NCBI GenBank assembly: GCA_002690405.1
Contig: NZEI01000071.1
Location: 26,842-33,772, forward strand
DNA: 6,931 bases
Reading direction: 5' to 3'
Source: Gammaproteobacteria bacterium
Lineage (GTDB): Bacteria; Pseudomonadota; Gammaproteobacteria; Pseudomonadales; Azotimanducaceae
This document shows positions 1-6,694 of this stretch, one piece after another (the stretch's first letter is position 1; every line of letters begins with the position of its first letter). The notes beneath the pieces are model-generated. The model worked only from the letters and a program-made list of their open reading frames with translations, did no database searches and was not told the DNA's origin. A program made the translations under genes and the position numbers.

Positions 1-2378
1 GGCTTTATTGAAGCTTCGCCGCGAATGTTGCGTAAAGCCGTAATCAATGACTTTAGCCACTCGATTTGTTGCTGTGCGTCGTCATCAGTAGGCAACTGTG
101 ACGACTCTGGGTAGGCCTGCACCATCACACTGGCGCCACTTATGCCGAGCTTTGGCGCTGTCTGCAGCCAAAGCGTTTCGGTAATGAAGGGCATAATGGG
201 GTGGCTGATGCGTAGTAACAGTTCCAGTACTTCGAGCAGCGTTCTACGTGTTGCTGCTTTGTGCTGATCGCTGAGATCGTCGTTCCAGAGAATAGATTTG
301 CTCAGTTCCAGGTACCAATCGCAGTATTCGTGCCAGACAAATTCGTATATCGCATTGGCACATAAATCGAATCGGTAGGTATCTAGGGCAAGACGGCAAT
401 CTTCAATGAGCTTGCTCGCCTTACTTAAAATCCATCGGTCAATGACATTTGGTGATGGCGAAATCGCTTGGCTCAAATCTTCATCTGCCGTATTCATAAG
501 TACGAATTTGCTGGCATTCCAAAGCTTGTTGCAGAAGTTCCGATAACCATCAACTCTGCTGACGTCGAAGCGTACGTCGCGTCCAGTAGTGGCGAGTGCG
601 CAAAACGTAAAGCGCAATGCGTCAGTGCCATATGCTGCGACGCCCTCAGGGAAGTCTTTACGGGTCAGCTTTTCGATACGCTTAGCCATCTTTGGTTGAG
701 TCAGATTAGCTGTGCGCTTTTGCACCAGCGATTCGACGTCGATACCGTCGATGAAATCCAGCGGGTCTAAGCCATTGCCCTTGGTTTTTGACATTTTTTG
801 GCCTTCGCCATCGCGCACTAAGCCGTGAATGTAGACGGTCTCAAAGGGAATCTTCCCAGTCAGGCGCAATGTCATCATGATCATGCGCGCTACCCAAAAG
901 AAAATAATATCGTGGCCGGTAATCAGGGTATTGCTGGGTAAGAATTTGCCAAGGGATTCCGTCTCTTCGGGCCAGCCAAGAGTAGCGAATGGCCACAGCG
1001 ACGAAGAAAACCAAGTTTCTAGAACGTCTTGATCCTGGTGCAGTTCGACGTCGTCTCCAAGCTGATATTTAGTGCGGGCACTGGCTGCGTCGGCTGCCAC
1101 ATAGATGTTGTGATCACTGTCATAGAACGCCGGGATGCGATGCCCCCACCATTGTTGGCGGCTGATGCACCAATCCTGAATATCCCGCATCCAAGCAAAA
1201 TAGGTATTTTCGTATTGTTTAGGCACGAACGTTATGGCGCCGCTTTCCACGGCGTCGATAGCCGGTGCAGCGAGTGGTGCAATCTCTACAAACCATTGAT
1301 CCGTCAGTAGCGGTTCGATTATGGCGCCGGATCGGTCACCCCGAGGCACCATTAATTTGTGATCTTCGATGGCGCTGACGAGGCCCAGAGCCTCTAAATC
1401 AGCGATTATTTGCTGGCGTGCGGCCTCGCGACTCAGTCCACGATATTGTTCTGGTGCATTGTCGTTGATGCATGCAGCGCCAGTGAGGATATTTATTTCC
1501 TCAAGCTTATGGCGCTTGCCCATGGCATTGTCATTGAAGTCATGGGCAGGGGTAATCTTCACGCAGCCGGTACCAAATTCCATGTCGACATAGCTATCGG
1601 CGATAATAGGAATTCTGCGCCCGACGAGGGGCAGATCGATAAATTGCCCCACCAGATTCTTGTAGCGGTCATCATCAGGATGCACAGCAACGGCGGTATC
1701 GCCGAGCATAGTTTCCGGCCTTGTGGTTGCGACGGTGAGGAAGCCGTCACCGTCGGCAGTTGTGCCACCATCTGCAAGCGGGTAACGGAAATGCCAGAGA
1801 TGGCCCTGCTCTTCGTTGTTTTCGACTTCCAGATCCGAAATGGCCGTGCCGAGTTCGGGATCCCAGTTCACCAAGCGCTGGCCGCGATAGATTAACCCAT
1901 CGTCATACAGCTTAATGAAAGCCGCTTGCACTGCGCTTGCATAGCCGTCATCCATAGTGAAACGGTCGCGGGACCAATCGAGACTTGAGCCCATGCGGCG
2001 AATTTGCTTTGAAATAGTATCGCCAGATTCATGTTTCCAATCCCAAACACGTTCGATAAAGGCCTCTCTACCCAAATCGTGGCGGGTTTTACCTTCTGCC
2101 GCGAGCTGTCGCTCGACCAGCATCTGGGTGGCGATACCTGCATGATCAGTACCCATTTGCCAGAGTGTGTGGCGGCCGTTCATGCGTTGATAACGAATCA
2201 GTGCATCCATCAGCGTTTGATTGAATGCATGGCCCATATGCAGGGTACCCGTAACATTGGGCGGTGGTATAAGAATGCAGTAGGGGTCGCCGTTACCCGT
2301 GGGGGTGAAAAAGTCGGATGTCTCCCACTGGGCGTAGAGCTCGCGCTCTATTTGTTCCGGATTGAAGCTGTTTTCCAT
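1..2378 (-). CDS. valS: Valyl-tRNA synthetase, class I (3' end beyond the window)
   Basis: Charges tRNA-Val with valine in the cytoplasm using ATP. My translation gives 792 codons from the ATG at 2378 down to base 3, still open at the left edge. The class I signatures are present. The HIGH motif is HMGH at residues 47-50, preceded by PPPNVTGTL, and is followed by GTDHAGIATQ near 76-85. The KMSKS loop reads KMSKT at 528-532, a tolerated variant. The CP1 editing domain shows ATTRPETMLGD from residue 217, which clears mischarged threonine. WMRDIQDWCISRQQWWGHR and GHDIIFFWVARM are typical ValS core stretches. The anticodon-binding helical domain carries CDWYLELSK. The family is about 920-950 residues long, so roughly 130-160 residues, including the C-terminal coiled-coil tRNA arm, lie outside the window. 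An AGAG about 7 bases upstream is a weak ribosome site. The gene follows holC after 59 bases with no visible terminator, so it is probably cotranscribed. The reading frame has no breaks. Confidence 0.97.
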   Translation of the reverse strand, partial: MENSFNPEQIERELYAQWETSDFFTPTGNGDPYCILIPPPNVTGTLHMGHAFNQTLMDALIRYQRMNGRHTLWQMGTDHAGIATQMLVERQLAAEGKTRHDLGREAFIERVWDWKHESGDTISKQIRRMGSSLDWSRDRFTMDDGYASAVQAAFIKLYDDGLIYRGQRLVNWDPELGTAISDLEVENNEEQGHLWHFRYPLADGGTTADGDGFLTVATTRPETMLGDTAVAVHPDDDRYKNLVGQFIDLPLVGRRIPIIADSYVDMEFGTGCVKITPAHDFNDNAMGKRHKLEEINILTGAACINDNAPEQYRGLSREAARQQIIADLEALGLVSAIEDHKLMVPRGDRSGAIIEPLLTDQWFVEIAPLAAPAIDAVESGAITFVPKQYENTYFAWMRDIQDWCISRQQWWGHRIPAFYDSDHNIYVAADAASARTKYQLGDDVELHQDQDVLETWFSSSLWPFATLGWPEETESLGKFLPSNTLITGHDIIFFWVARMIMMTLRLTGKIPFETVYIHGLVRDGEGQKMSKTKGNGLDPLDFIDGIDVESLVQKRTANLTQPKMAKRIEKLTRKDFPEGVAAYGTDALRFTFCALATTGRDVRFDVSRVDGYRNFCNKLWNASKFVLMNTADEDLSQAISPSPNVIDRWILSKASKLIEDCRLALDTYRFDLCANAIYEFVWHEYCDWYLELSKSILWNDDLSDQHKAATRRTLLEVLELLLRISHPIMPFITETLWLQTAPKLGISGASVMVQAYPESSQLPTDDDAQQQIEWLKSLITALRNIRGEASIK

Positions 2379-2437
2379 AGTAGCTCTGGCAGTTCTCTGT
2401 GACTTGGCGAATTAAGGCGTTGAAGAATAGAAACGAG

Positions 2438-2872
2438 TTAGTGTTCCCAGTCGGTAAGCTCGTGGTGGTGCAGTGGAAAACCACGGTCCCTGTAATACTT
2501 ATAGCGATCCCGTCCTTGCTCGCGAGTGTTGCCCACGACAATTTCGGCAACTCGATCAAAGCGTCCGAAAAAGTTCGGGATATCGGCTGCCAGATTGATC
2601 AATAAGCCGGCTTGTAGCAGTGGCTGGCTGTACCCAACATGAATCGGGCTGGTGCTGGTTGGGTTATCCTCGCCAAGAACCTGATGCGGCAAAAATCTAT
2701 GTTGCGGATAGTCCCACATCAACGCATCGATCGCGTCTGCAGCCGGTGCATCCTCCACCTGCACATGCACATCCAACTGATTTTGCAGCGCCTTTAAACT
2801 CAGGCGACAGGCAAAACGCATGGCCGCATCAAAGTCCATATCGGGCAGAACGTAAAAGTCTACTCGTGTCAC
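2438..2872 (-). CDS. holC: DNA polymerase III chi subunit
   Basis: Accessory subunit of the DNA polymerase III clamp loader. In E. coli, chi pairs with psi (HolD) and contacts the C-terminal tail of SSB, helping hand-over from primase on the lagging strand. The product is 144 residues against 147 for E. coli HolC. Family features are the N-terminal strand TRVDFYVLP, the central FLPHQVLGED (60-69), the block LLINLAADIPNFFGRFDRVAEIV (90-112), and the C-terminal RDRYKYYRDRGFPLHHHEL. I chose the GTG start at 2872 because homology begins with the VDFYVL strand. The next in-frame ATG (residue 12) would delete that strand, and the only earlier in-frame start lies inside pepA. A GGA triplet 8 bases upstream could serve as a Shine-Dalgarno site. 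The gene starts 22 bases after pepA, in the order usual for Gammaproteobacteria, which supports the identity. The start codon is the least certain part. Confidence 0.93.
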   Translation of the reverse strand: MTRVDFYVLPDMDFDAAMRFACRLSLKALQNQLDVHVQVEDAPAADAIDALMWDYPQHRFLPHQVLGEDNPTSTSPIHVGYSQPLLQAGLLINLAADIPNFFGRFDRVAEIVVGNTREQGRDRYKYYRDRGFPLHHHELTDWEH

Positions 2873-2894
2873 CTTACTGATCCGGCCATGGATC

Positions 2895-4340
2895 TTAGGC
2901 TTGGTTCTGCAAGTAATTGAACAGCATGGGTACTGGACGACCGCTGGCTCCCTTCCGTGCGCCGCCGTGAAATGCGCTACCGGCCACGTCCAAATGGGCC
3001 CAGCTTGTACCTTCAACGAAACGCGACAAAAAGCACGCAGCAGTGACGCTACCGGCTTCGCGCCCACCTACATTCGCCATATCTGCGAAGTTGGAATTTA
3101 GTGCGGTTTGGTACTCGTCCCAGAGTGGCATACGCCAATTGCGATCGTTACTGTGCTCGCCGGCGGCCAGCAAGGCGTCAGCAAGGGCGTCGTCATTAGA
3201 GTACAGGCCGCTGGCGTGAGAGCCGAGGGCGACGACGCAAGCGCCGGTAAGCGTAGCAACGTCGACAATAGCCTTGGGTTTAAATGTGAGTGCGTGGGTC
3301 AATGCATCACACAGCACCAGCCGTCCCTCAGCATCGGTATTGAGTATTTCGACCGTTTGACCGGATCGAGTTTTGACGATATCGCCGGGTCGGGTGGCAC
3401 AGCCGCTGGGCATATTTTCCGCAGCTGCAACAATGGTTAGAAGGTTAATAGGCAGTCCAGCTTCAATAACAGCCTTAGTGGTGCCGAGGACGCTCGCAGC
3501 ACCACACATATCGAATTTCATTTCGTCCATGCCTGGTGGGGGTTTTAAGGAAATGCCGCCTGTATCGAAGGTGATGCCCTTACCAATCAAGGCAATGGGG
3601 GCGTCATTCTTTTTGCCGCCAGAATATTGAATGATAATCATGCGCCCGGGCTGATCACTGCCCTGAGAAACCGCCATAAAGGCACCCATACCAAGTTCGG
3701 TCATTTTCTTTTCGTCTAGCTGGGACACTTTGACCTTGGCGGCGCGGCCAAGTTTGCGCGCTTGGGCTAACAAATAATTTGGGTGGCAAACATTGGGTGG
3801 TTCGTTACCAAGATCTTTCGCCAGTTGCAGTCCTGCATCTAGTGCATTACCCATTTTCACCGCCGCGCGTACAGCCTTACTGTCGGCATCGGTGCTGTGA
3901 ATTTTGATCCGCGTCAGTTGGTGCAGTGGTTTAGGCTTTGATTTGTGATGACGAAACTGATAACCGGCATGGCTGAGCGCCTGCATCAAGGTGCTGGCTT
4001 TCCATTCCGCATTTTTACCCTTCACTTTGCTGTCGACTAAGCTCGTGACGGCCTGTCCGATGGGCAGTTTTACCGCCTCTTGTGCTGCCAAGTTGGCAAT
4101 TTTAGTAAAAACTGCTGCACTCGGATTATCGAGTCCCCCGAGTACTAATATTCGCGCAACAGCACCGTCCAAATGTACGCACAGCCTCTTCCCTGGAGCG
4201 TCATCGAAATCTTTGGTACCGCGACTAAACTGTTTTTGTTCGCCCAAGGCGCGCGCGAGGCGTTTCGCAGTCTTGAAACCGGAGATCAGACAAGGCGTTC
4301 TTAATTGCTGGAGATTGCCAGTGGCAGTGGAGTATTTCAT
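2895..4340 (-). CDS. pepA: Leucyl aminopeptidase (cytosol aminopeptidase, M17 family)
   Basis: Dinuclear metal aminopeptidase that removes N-terminal residues, leucine preferred, from peptides in the cytoplasm; active as a hexamer in studied members. The 481-residue product has a variable N-terminal domain (about 1-160) and a conserved catalytic domain. Metal ligands by alignment to E. coli PepA are K254, D259, D277, D336 and E338, with catalytic K266 and R340. All are present at a constant offset of 16 from the E. coli numbers. The family signature NTDAEGRL occupies 334-341 and GKGITFDTGGISLKP occupies 253-267. The enzyme should therefore be active. E. coli PepA also binds DNA, in XerCD recombination at cer and in carAB control; whether this one does cannot be told from sequence alone. 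The ATG at 4340 gives an N-terminus (MKYSTATGNL) of the usual type, but no good Shine-Dalgarno precedes it. holC and valS follow, as in most Gammaproteobacteria. Confidence 0.96.
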   Translation of the reverse strand: MKYSTATGNLQQLRTPCLISGFKTAKRLARALGEQKQFSRGTKDFDDAPGKRLCVHLDGAVARILVLGGLDNPSAAVFTKIANLAAQEAVKLPIGQAVTSLVDSKVKGKNAEWKASTLMQALSHAGYQFRHHKSKPKPLHQLTRIKIHSTDADSKAVRAAVKMGNALDAGLQLAKDLGNEPPNVCHPNYLLAQARKLGRAAKVKVSQLDEKKMTELGMGAFMAVSQGSDQPGRMIIIQYSGGKKNDAPIALIGKGITFDTGGISLKPPPGMDEMKFDMCGAASVLGTTKAVIEAGLPINLLTIVAAAENMPSGCATRPGDIVKTRSGQTVEILNTDAEGRLVLCDALTHALTFKPKAIVDVATLTGACVVALGSHASGLYSNDDALADALLAAGEHSNDRNWRMPLWDEYQTALNSNFADMANVGGREAGSVTAACFLSRFVEGTSWAHLDVAGSAFHGGARKGASGRPVPMLFNYLQNQA

Positions 4341-4445
4341 TACTAAATTGAGCCTATGTAGACAGCGTGATATGTCGCTAAGAGCCTAGCAGTTTAGTCG
4401 ATTTTGGAACGCGTCACAGCCCCTAGAGCTAACGGTATTGCAAGT
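4341..4445. other. Intergenic gap between the RDD gene and pepA
   Basis: These 105 bases are the largest gap among the five minus-strand genes and the most likely place for a pepA promoter. I see no clear -35/-10 pair and no hairpin with a T-run, so neither a promoter nor a terminator can be assigned with confidence. An imperfect 14-base dyad (GCTAAGAGCCTAGC) lies near 4377-4390, followed by TTTAGTCG. Parts of this recur upstream of the thiolase-like gene. Confidence 0.4.
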
Positions 4446-4865
4446 TCAACGAGGAATATGCACAACATAGGTATCGCTGACTAAGTCGTGCCAGGTTTGA
4501 CGGGTCTTGCCCAGATAGAGCCATAAGTAGCCGAGGCCAAAACAGCCTAATGAGATACAACCACTGCATAGGCGCAGAGCAATTTGCCACCAAGAGGCGG
4601 GTTGCCCGGAAGCAGCGACCAAGCGAATGTGCCAGGCGCGCATGCCCAGTGTCTCGCCGTGGCGATGCCAGCAGTAGGCGTAGAACGCGAATGTCTCGAG
4701 TGTTAGCACTGTGGTCAGTAGCGGTCCGGAGACAGCGGCGCCATTGATAGGAAACCAGATCAGCCCCGTAACAATCCAAATCGCCAGCAGCAAGAGACCG
4801 TCGTAGAGCATGGCCGCCAATCGCCGACCTAGCCCAGCGGGCTCGTGTGCTTTAGCCTCGGACAT
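4446..4865 (-). CDS. RDD-family small integral membrane protein
   Basis: A 139-residue protein predicted to sit in the inner membrane; its molecular role is not established from sequence. The RDD family is named for conserved Arg and Asp residues, seen here as GRRLAAMLYDGLLL (R14/R15 and D22 in the first helix) and the C-terminal HDLVSDTYVV (D127 and D131). Three hydrophobic segments lie at about 17-40, 43-66 and 92-118. Between the second and third is the family-typical GETLGMRAWHIRLV (70-83). Some RDD proteins have been linked to Na+/H+ transport, but most are uncharacterised, so no function is claimed here. The start at 4865 lies 23 bases after the thiolase-like stop, consistent with cotranscription, although the Shine-Dalgarno is poor. 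In several gammaproteobacteria an RDD gene follows lptF-lptG near pepA. Here it is directly upstream of pepA and on the same strand. Confidence 0.88.
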   Translation of the reverse strand: MSEAKAHEPAGLGRRLAAMLYDGLLLLAIWIVTGLIWFPINGAAVSGPLLTTVLTLETFAFYAYCWHRHGETLGMRAWHIRLVAASGQPASWWQIALRLCSGCISLGCFGLGYLWLYLGKTRQTWHDLVSDTYVVHIPR

Positions 4866-4888
4866 AATCTAAGTGCGCTCGCAAGGGA

Positions 4889-6346
4889 TTAAAACTGTGC
4901 AACATGGTCGACGAGTTTGACGGTGCGGCCGCAGAACTCTTCCTTGGTCATACTATTTAATATATCCGGGTCATGACATACGCCCCAGGCCCGGCGCTCG
5001 TCGGGTAGGCGAGTCGCGACGAAGGCTTTTTCCATGCCTTGTGGACCGTAGACAACCGAATAGCCTTCAACGACGCCATCGCCGTCGTGACCGATCGCGA
5101 CGTCACGCTTAAAGGTTTGGTCGACTTGGTTTTGTAAATCCGCGTGCTGGTAAGCCTGGCTTGGGGGTTCAGAGGAATAAACGCCGAATGCGTGTTTGGT
5201 AATGTACCCTCCATTAGCGGTGATCAAGCCTTTTTGCCCCTGCCGTTCTCTAAGCAGCTGTGCCATTCGCACAATAGAGTGCATTACGTAGTTATTAAGC
5301 GGGCCGCCAGCCCAAGTGAGTCCACCGGTCACGGTCAGTGGCCTAGTGGTGTCGAGCTTGAGTTCGCGGCTAGCGATTTGCACCGCGACCGGGAAGCAAC
5401 TGTAGACGTCGACCATGTCGAGATCTTGGGCTTCAACTCCCGCCATTTCTAAACAGCGGTTGCCGGCGAGCCGAATCGCGGGCGAGGAATAAAAATTATC
5501 TCGGTTAGACAGATAGTAGTGATCGTGAGCATCGCTGCCGGCCCAAGGGTAAATCCATTTTTCTCGGGGTATCCCCAATGCTTTGGCTTTCTCCTGAGAA
5601 CACATAATCAAAGCCGCGGCTTGGTCGACATTGTTATTTGAGTTCATAAATTTAGGGTAGGGGAACGATACCGGCCGATTAATTGCTGAGGGCGTGCGGA
5701 TTTCTGCTGCTGATTTGGCATCGCGAATCCAGGCATTTGGGTTATCCGCGGCGACACGGCTAAAGCTTGCCCACAGCTCCGAAATTTTTTCCAGGTGTTC
5801 TTCAACACCCAGTCCCAGTTGCTCGCGCAGTGCAGTCTCCATGATTGGGTAAACGGCGATCGGTCGGCCCAACCGAATAGCTTGCTCGGCCTCATGGCGC
5901 ATGTCTTTATCTTCACCGATGTGGCGATCGGGTCGGCCAGCTATGTCCTTCCAGTCGAGATCAATTTTCGCCTTAGCTGCTTTAGCTGCGGTGTTACCAC
6001 ACTCAGCTCCGGTGATCACGATGATGTCATGGGTGCCATTTTGAATGTCTAAGGCACTCTGGTTGACTGTGGTTTGGACAAAGTTGCCGCCGAATGCAGT
6101 CAGAGCGGTTTCGGCACCTGAGCAACCAATTGCGTCGGCCACAGCCTTAGCCGGATTTTGATAAGGCCAGATGCCTCTGATCACCCGCACCGAGCTGGCG
6201 TTCAGTAACGCTTTGTTGCCAGCGTCTTGGGCCGCCGCAGTGACAGCGTCGATCATCAACTCGATGGGTTCTCGTGCAATAGCGGGATCTGTCTCCCGTT
6301 GCTCAAGATGATGAATTCCAACCAATATCGGAGTGGCCTTGCCCAT
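4889..6346 (-). CDS. SCP2-type thiolase-like protein, probably without thiolase activity
   Basis: A 485-residue protein that databases would probably label acetyl-CoA acetyltransferase. The thiolase fold is recognisable: an N-terminal PILVGIHHLEQR strand, the core helix region NQSALDIQNG (95-104), a GGLTWAGGPLNNY loop (341-353) and TANGGYITKHAFG (376-387). The catalytic positions differ from true SCP2 thiolases by hand alignment. The nucleophilic Cys position is Thr92, the HDCF loop reads YSCF (315-318), the His of GHP is Gly348, and the C-terminal Cys of CxG is Asn378. It therefore resembles the thiolase-like (TLP1-type) subfamily, which also has an extra C-terminal domain. Residues about 415-485, with VVEGYSVVYGP and the LPDERRAWGV strand, fit such a domain. 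It may bind CoA or acyl thioesters, but the reaction and substrate are unknown. The start at 6346 is supported by AGGGG six bases upstream. Subfamily placement is moderately sure; lack of activity is inference. Confidence 0.85.
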   Translation of the reverse strand: MGKATPILVGIHHLEQRETDPAIAREPIELMIDAVTAAAQDAGNKALLNASSVRVIRGIWPYQNPAKAVADAIGCSGAETALTAFGGNFVQTTVNQSALDIQNGTHDIIVITGAECGNTAAKAAKAKIDLDWKDIAGRPDRHIGEDKDMRHEAEQAIRLGRPIAVYPIMETALREQLGLGVEEHLEKISELWASFSRVAADNPNAWIRDAKSAAEIRTPSAINRPVSFPYPKFMNSNNNVDQAAALIMCSQEKAKALGIPREKWIYPWAGSDAHDHYYLSNRDNFYSSPAIRLAGNRCLEMAGVEAQDLDMVDVYSCFPVAVQIASRELKLDTTRPLTVTGGLTWAGGPLNNYVMHSIVRMAQLLRERQGQKGLITANGGYITKHAFGVYSSEPPSQAYQHADLQNQVDQTFKRDVAIGHDGDGVVEGYSVVYGPQGMEKAFVATRLPDERRAWGVCHDPDILNSMTKEEFCGRTVKLVDHVAQF

Positions 6347-6352
6347 AATTAA

Positions 6353-6357
6353 CCCCT
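6353..6357 (-). promoter_or_regulatory. Shine-Dalgarno site of the thiolase-like gene
   Basis: On the minus strand this reads AGGGG, six bases before the ATG at 6346. It is the best ribosome binding site in the window and settles the start of the thiolase-like gene. Confidence 0.65.
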
Positions 6358-6383
6358 AAGCCCAAAAATAAATTGCCCGGTCG

Positions 6384-6389
6384 ATTGTA
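6384..6389 (-). promoter_or_regulatory. Possible -10 box for the thiolase-like gene
   Basis: The minus strand reads TACAAT, one base off the sigma70 consensus TATAAT, 37 bases before the start codon. No good -35 box stands 16-18 bases upstream. The nearest TTG-containing hexamer, TTGCTG, is 21 bases away and lies inside the inverted repeat, so an activator-dependent promoter or a chance match are both possible. Confidence 0.3.
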
Positions 6390-6402
6390 CCTCAAGGCAA
6401 AG

Positions 6403-6428
6403 GCGACTAGCAGCAAGCGGTTAGTCGC
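6403..6428. repeat. Inverted repeat with 7-base arms in the divergent region
   Basis: GCGACTA at 6403-6409 is matched by its exact reverse complement TAGTCGC at 6422-6428, separated by 12 bases. No T-run follows on either strand, so it is unlikely to be an intrinsic terminator. It lies just upstream of the possible -10 box, where an operator for the thiolase-like gene could sit. A chance occurrence cannot be excluded. Confidence 0.45.
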
Positions 6429-6476
6429 TGTCGGTTGGTGTAGATATGTTACAAATTTAGGGCGATATAGCTGGCT

Positions 6477-6488
6477 TAATCGCGATTA
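6477..6488. promoter_or_regulatory. Perfect 12-base palindrome, possible operator
   Basis: TAATCGCGATTA equals its own reverse complement, and the flanking bases do not extend the symmetry. It lies between two divergent genes, a common position for a dimeric regulator site. No regulator family can be named from it. Confidence 0.3.
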
Positions 6489-6694
6489 GTTTGTTACCAT
6501 TCTACACAGTCGAAAGGTGCCGAATATCGGTAATGCACCGAGAAAAAACGCCTATTGACGCGCATATCTGCCTAGCAGTGTCCGGAGCACAATCCTTGAT
6601 GGAGAAGTGTGGCCAAGGCGGCGCAGAATCGCTCTCAAGACTTACGTCCAGACTGCAGACAGACCCAAGCAATCGCTTTAACTAACAAGGTAAA

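Larger units (their letters stand above)
6347..6694. other. Intergenic region between the divergent thiolase-like and TerB-like genes
   Basis: These 348 bases separate two genes read away from each other and should hold both promoters. I see the thiolase-like gene's ribosome site and possible -10 box at its left end, an inverted repeat at 6403-6428, and a palindrome at 6477-6488. From about 6490 to 6685 I see nothing convincing. A 64-codon TTG-initiated frame there has no recognisable similarity and is not called as a gene. A TTGACG at 6555-6560 has no matching -10 box 16-18 bases downstream. Confidence 0.6.

Noticed and set aside
1410..1895. A 161-codon plus-strand frame
   Set aside because: It lies wholly antisense to valS, whose frame carries clear conserved motifs including the editing domain at this position. 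It is a shadow frame.
2379..2437. Possible terminator between holC and valS
   Set aside because: No stem with a following T-run is present in these 59 bases on the minus strand.
2438..3067. A longer, 209-codon form of holC
   Set aside because: The extra N-terminal 65 residues overlap the pepA coding sequence in another frame and have no match to the HolC family, which begins at the VDFYVL strand.
3108..3440. A 110-codon plus-strand frame
   Set aside because: It is antisense to the most conserved part of pepA and is explained by it.
4429..4779. A 116-codon minus-strand frame overlapping the RDD gene
   Set aside because: It is an arginine-rich out-of-frame translation of the RDD gene with no membrane segments or family similarity of its own.
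6491..6685. A 64-codon plus-strand frame upstream of the TerB-like gene
   Set aside because: It begins with TTG, has no good ribosome site, and its translation resembles no family I know. It occupies the expected promoter region.
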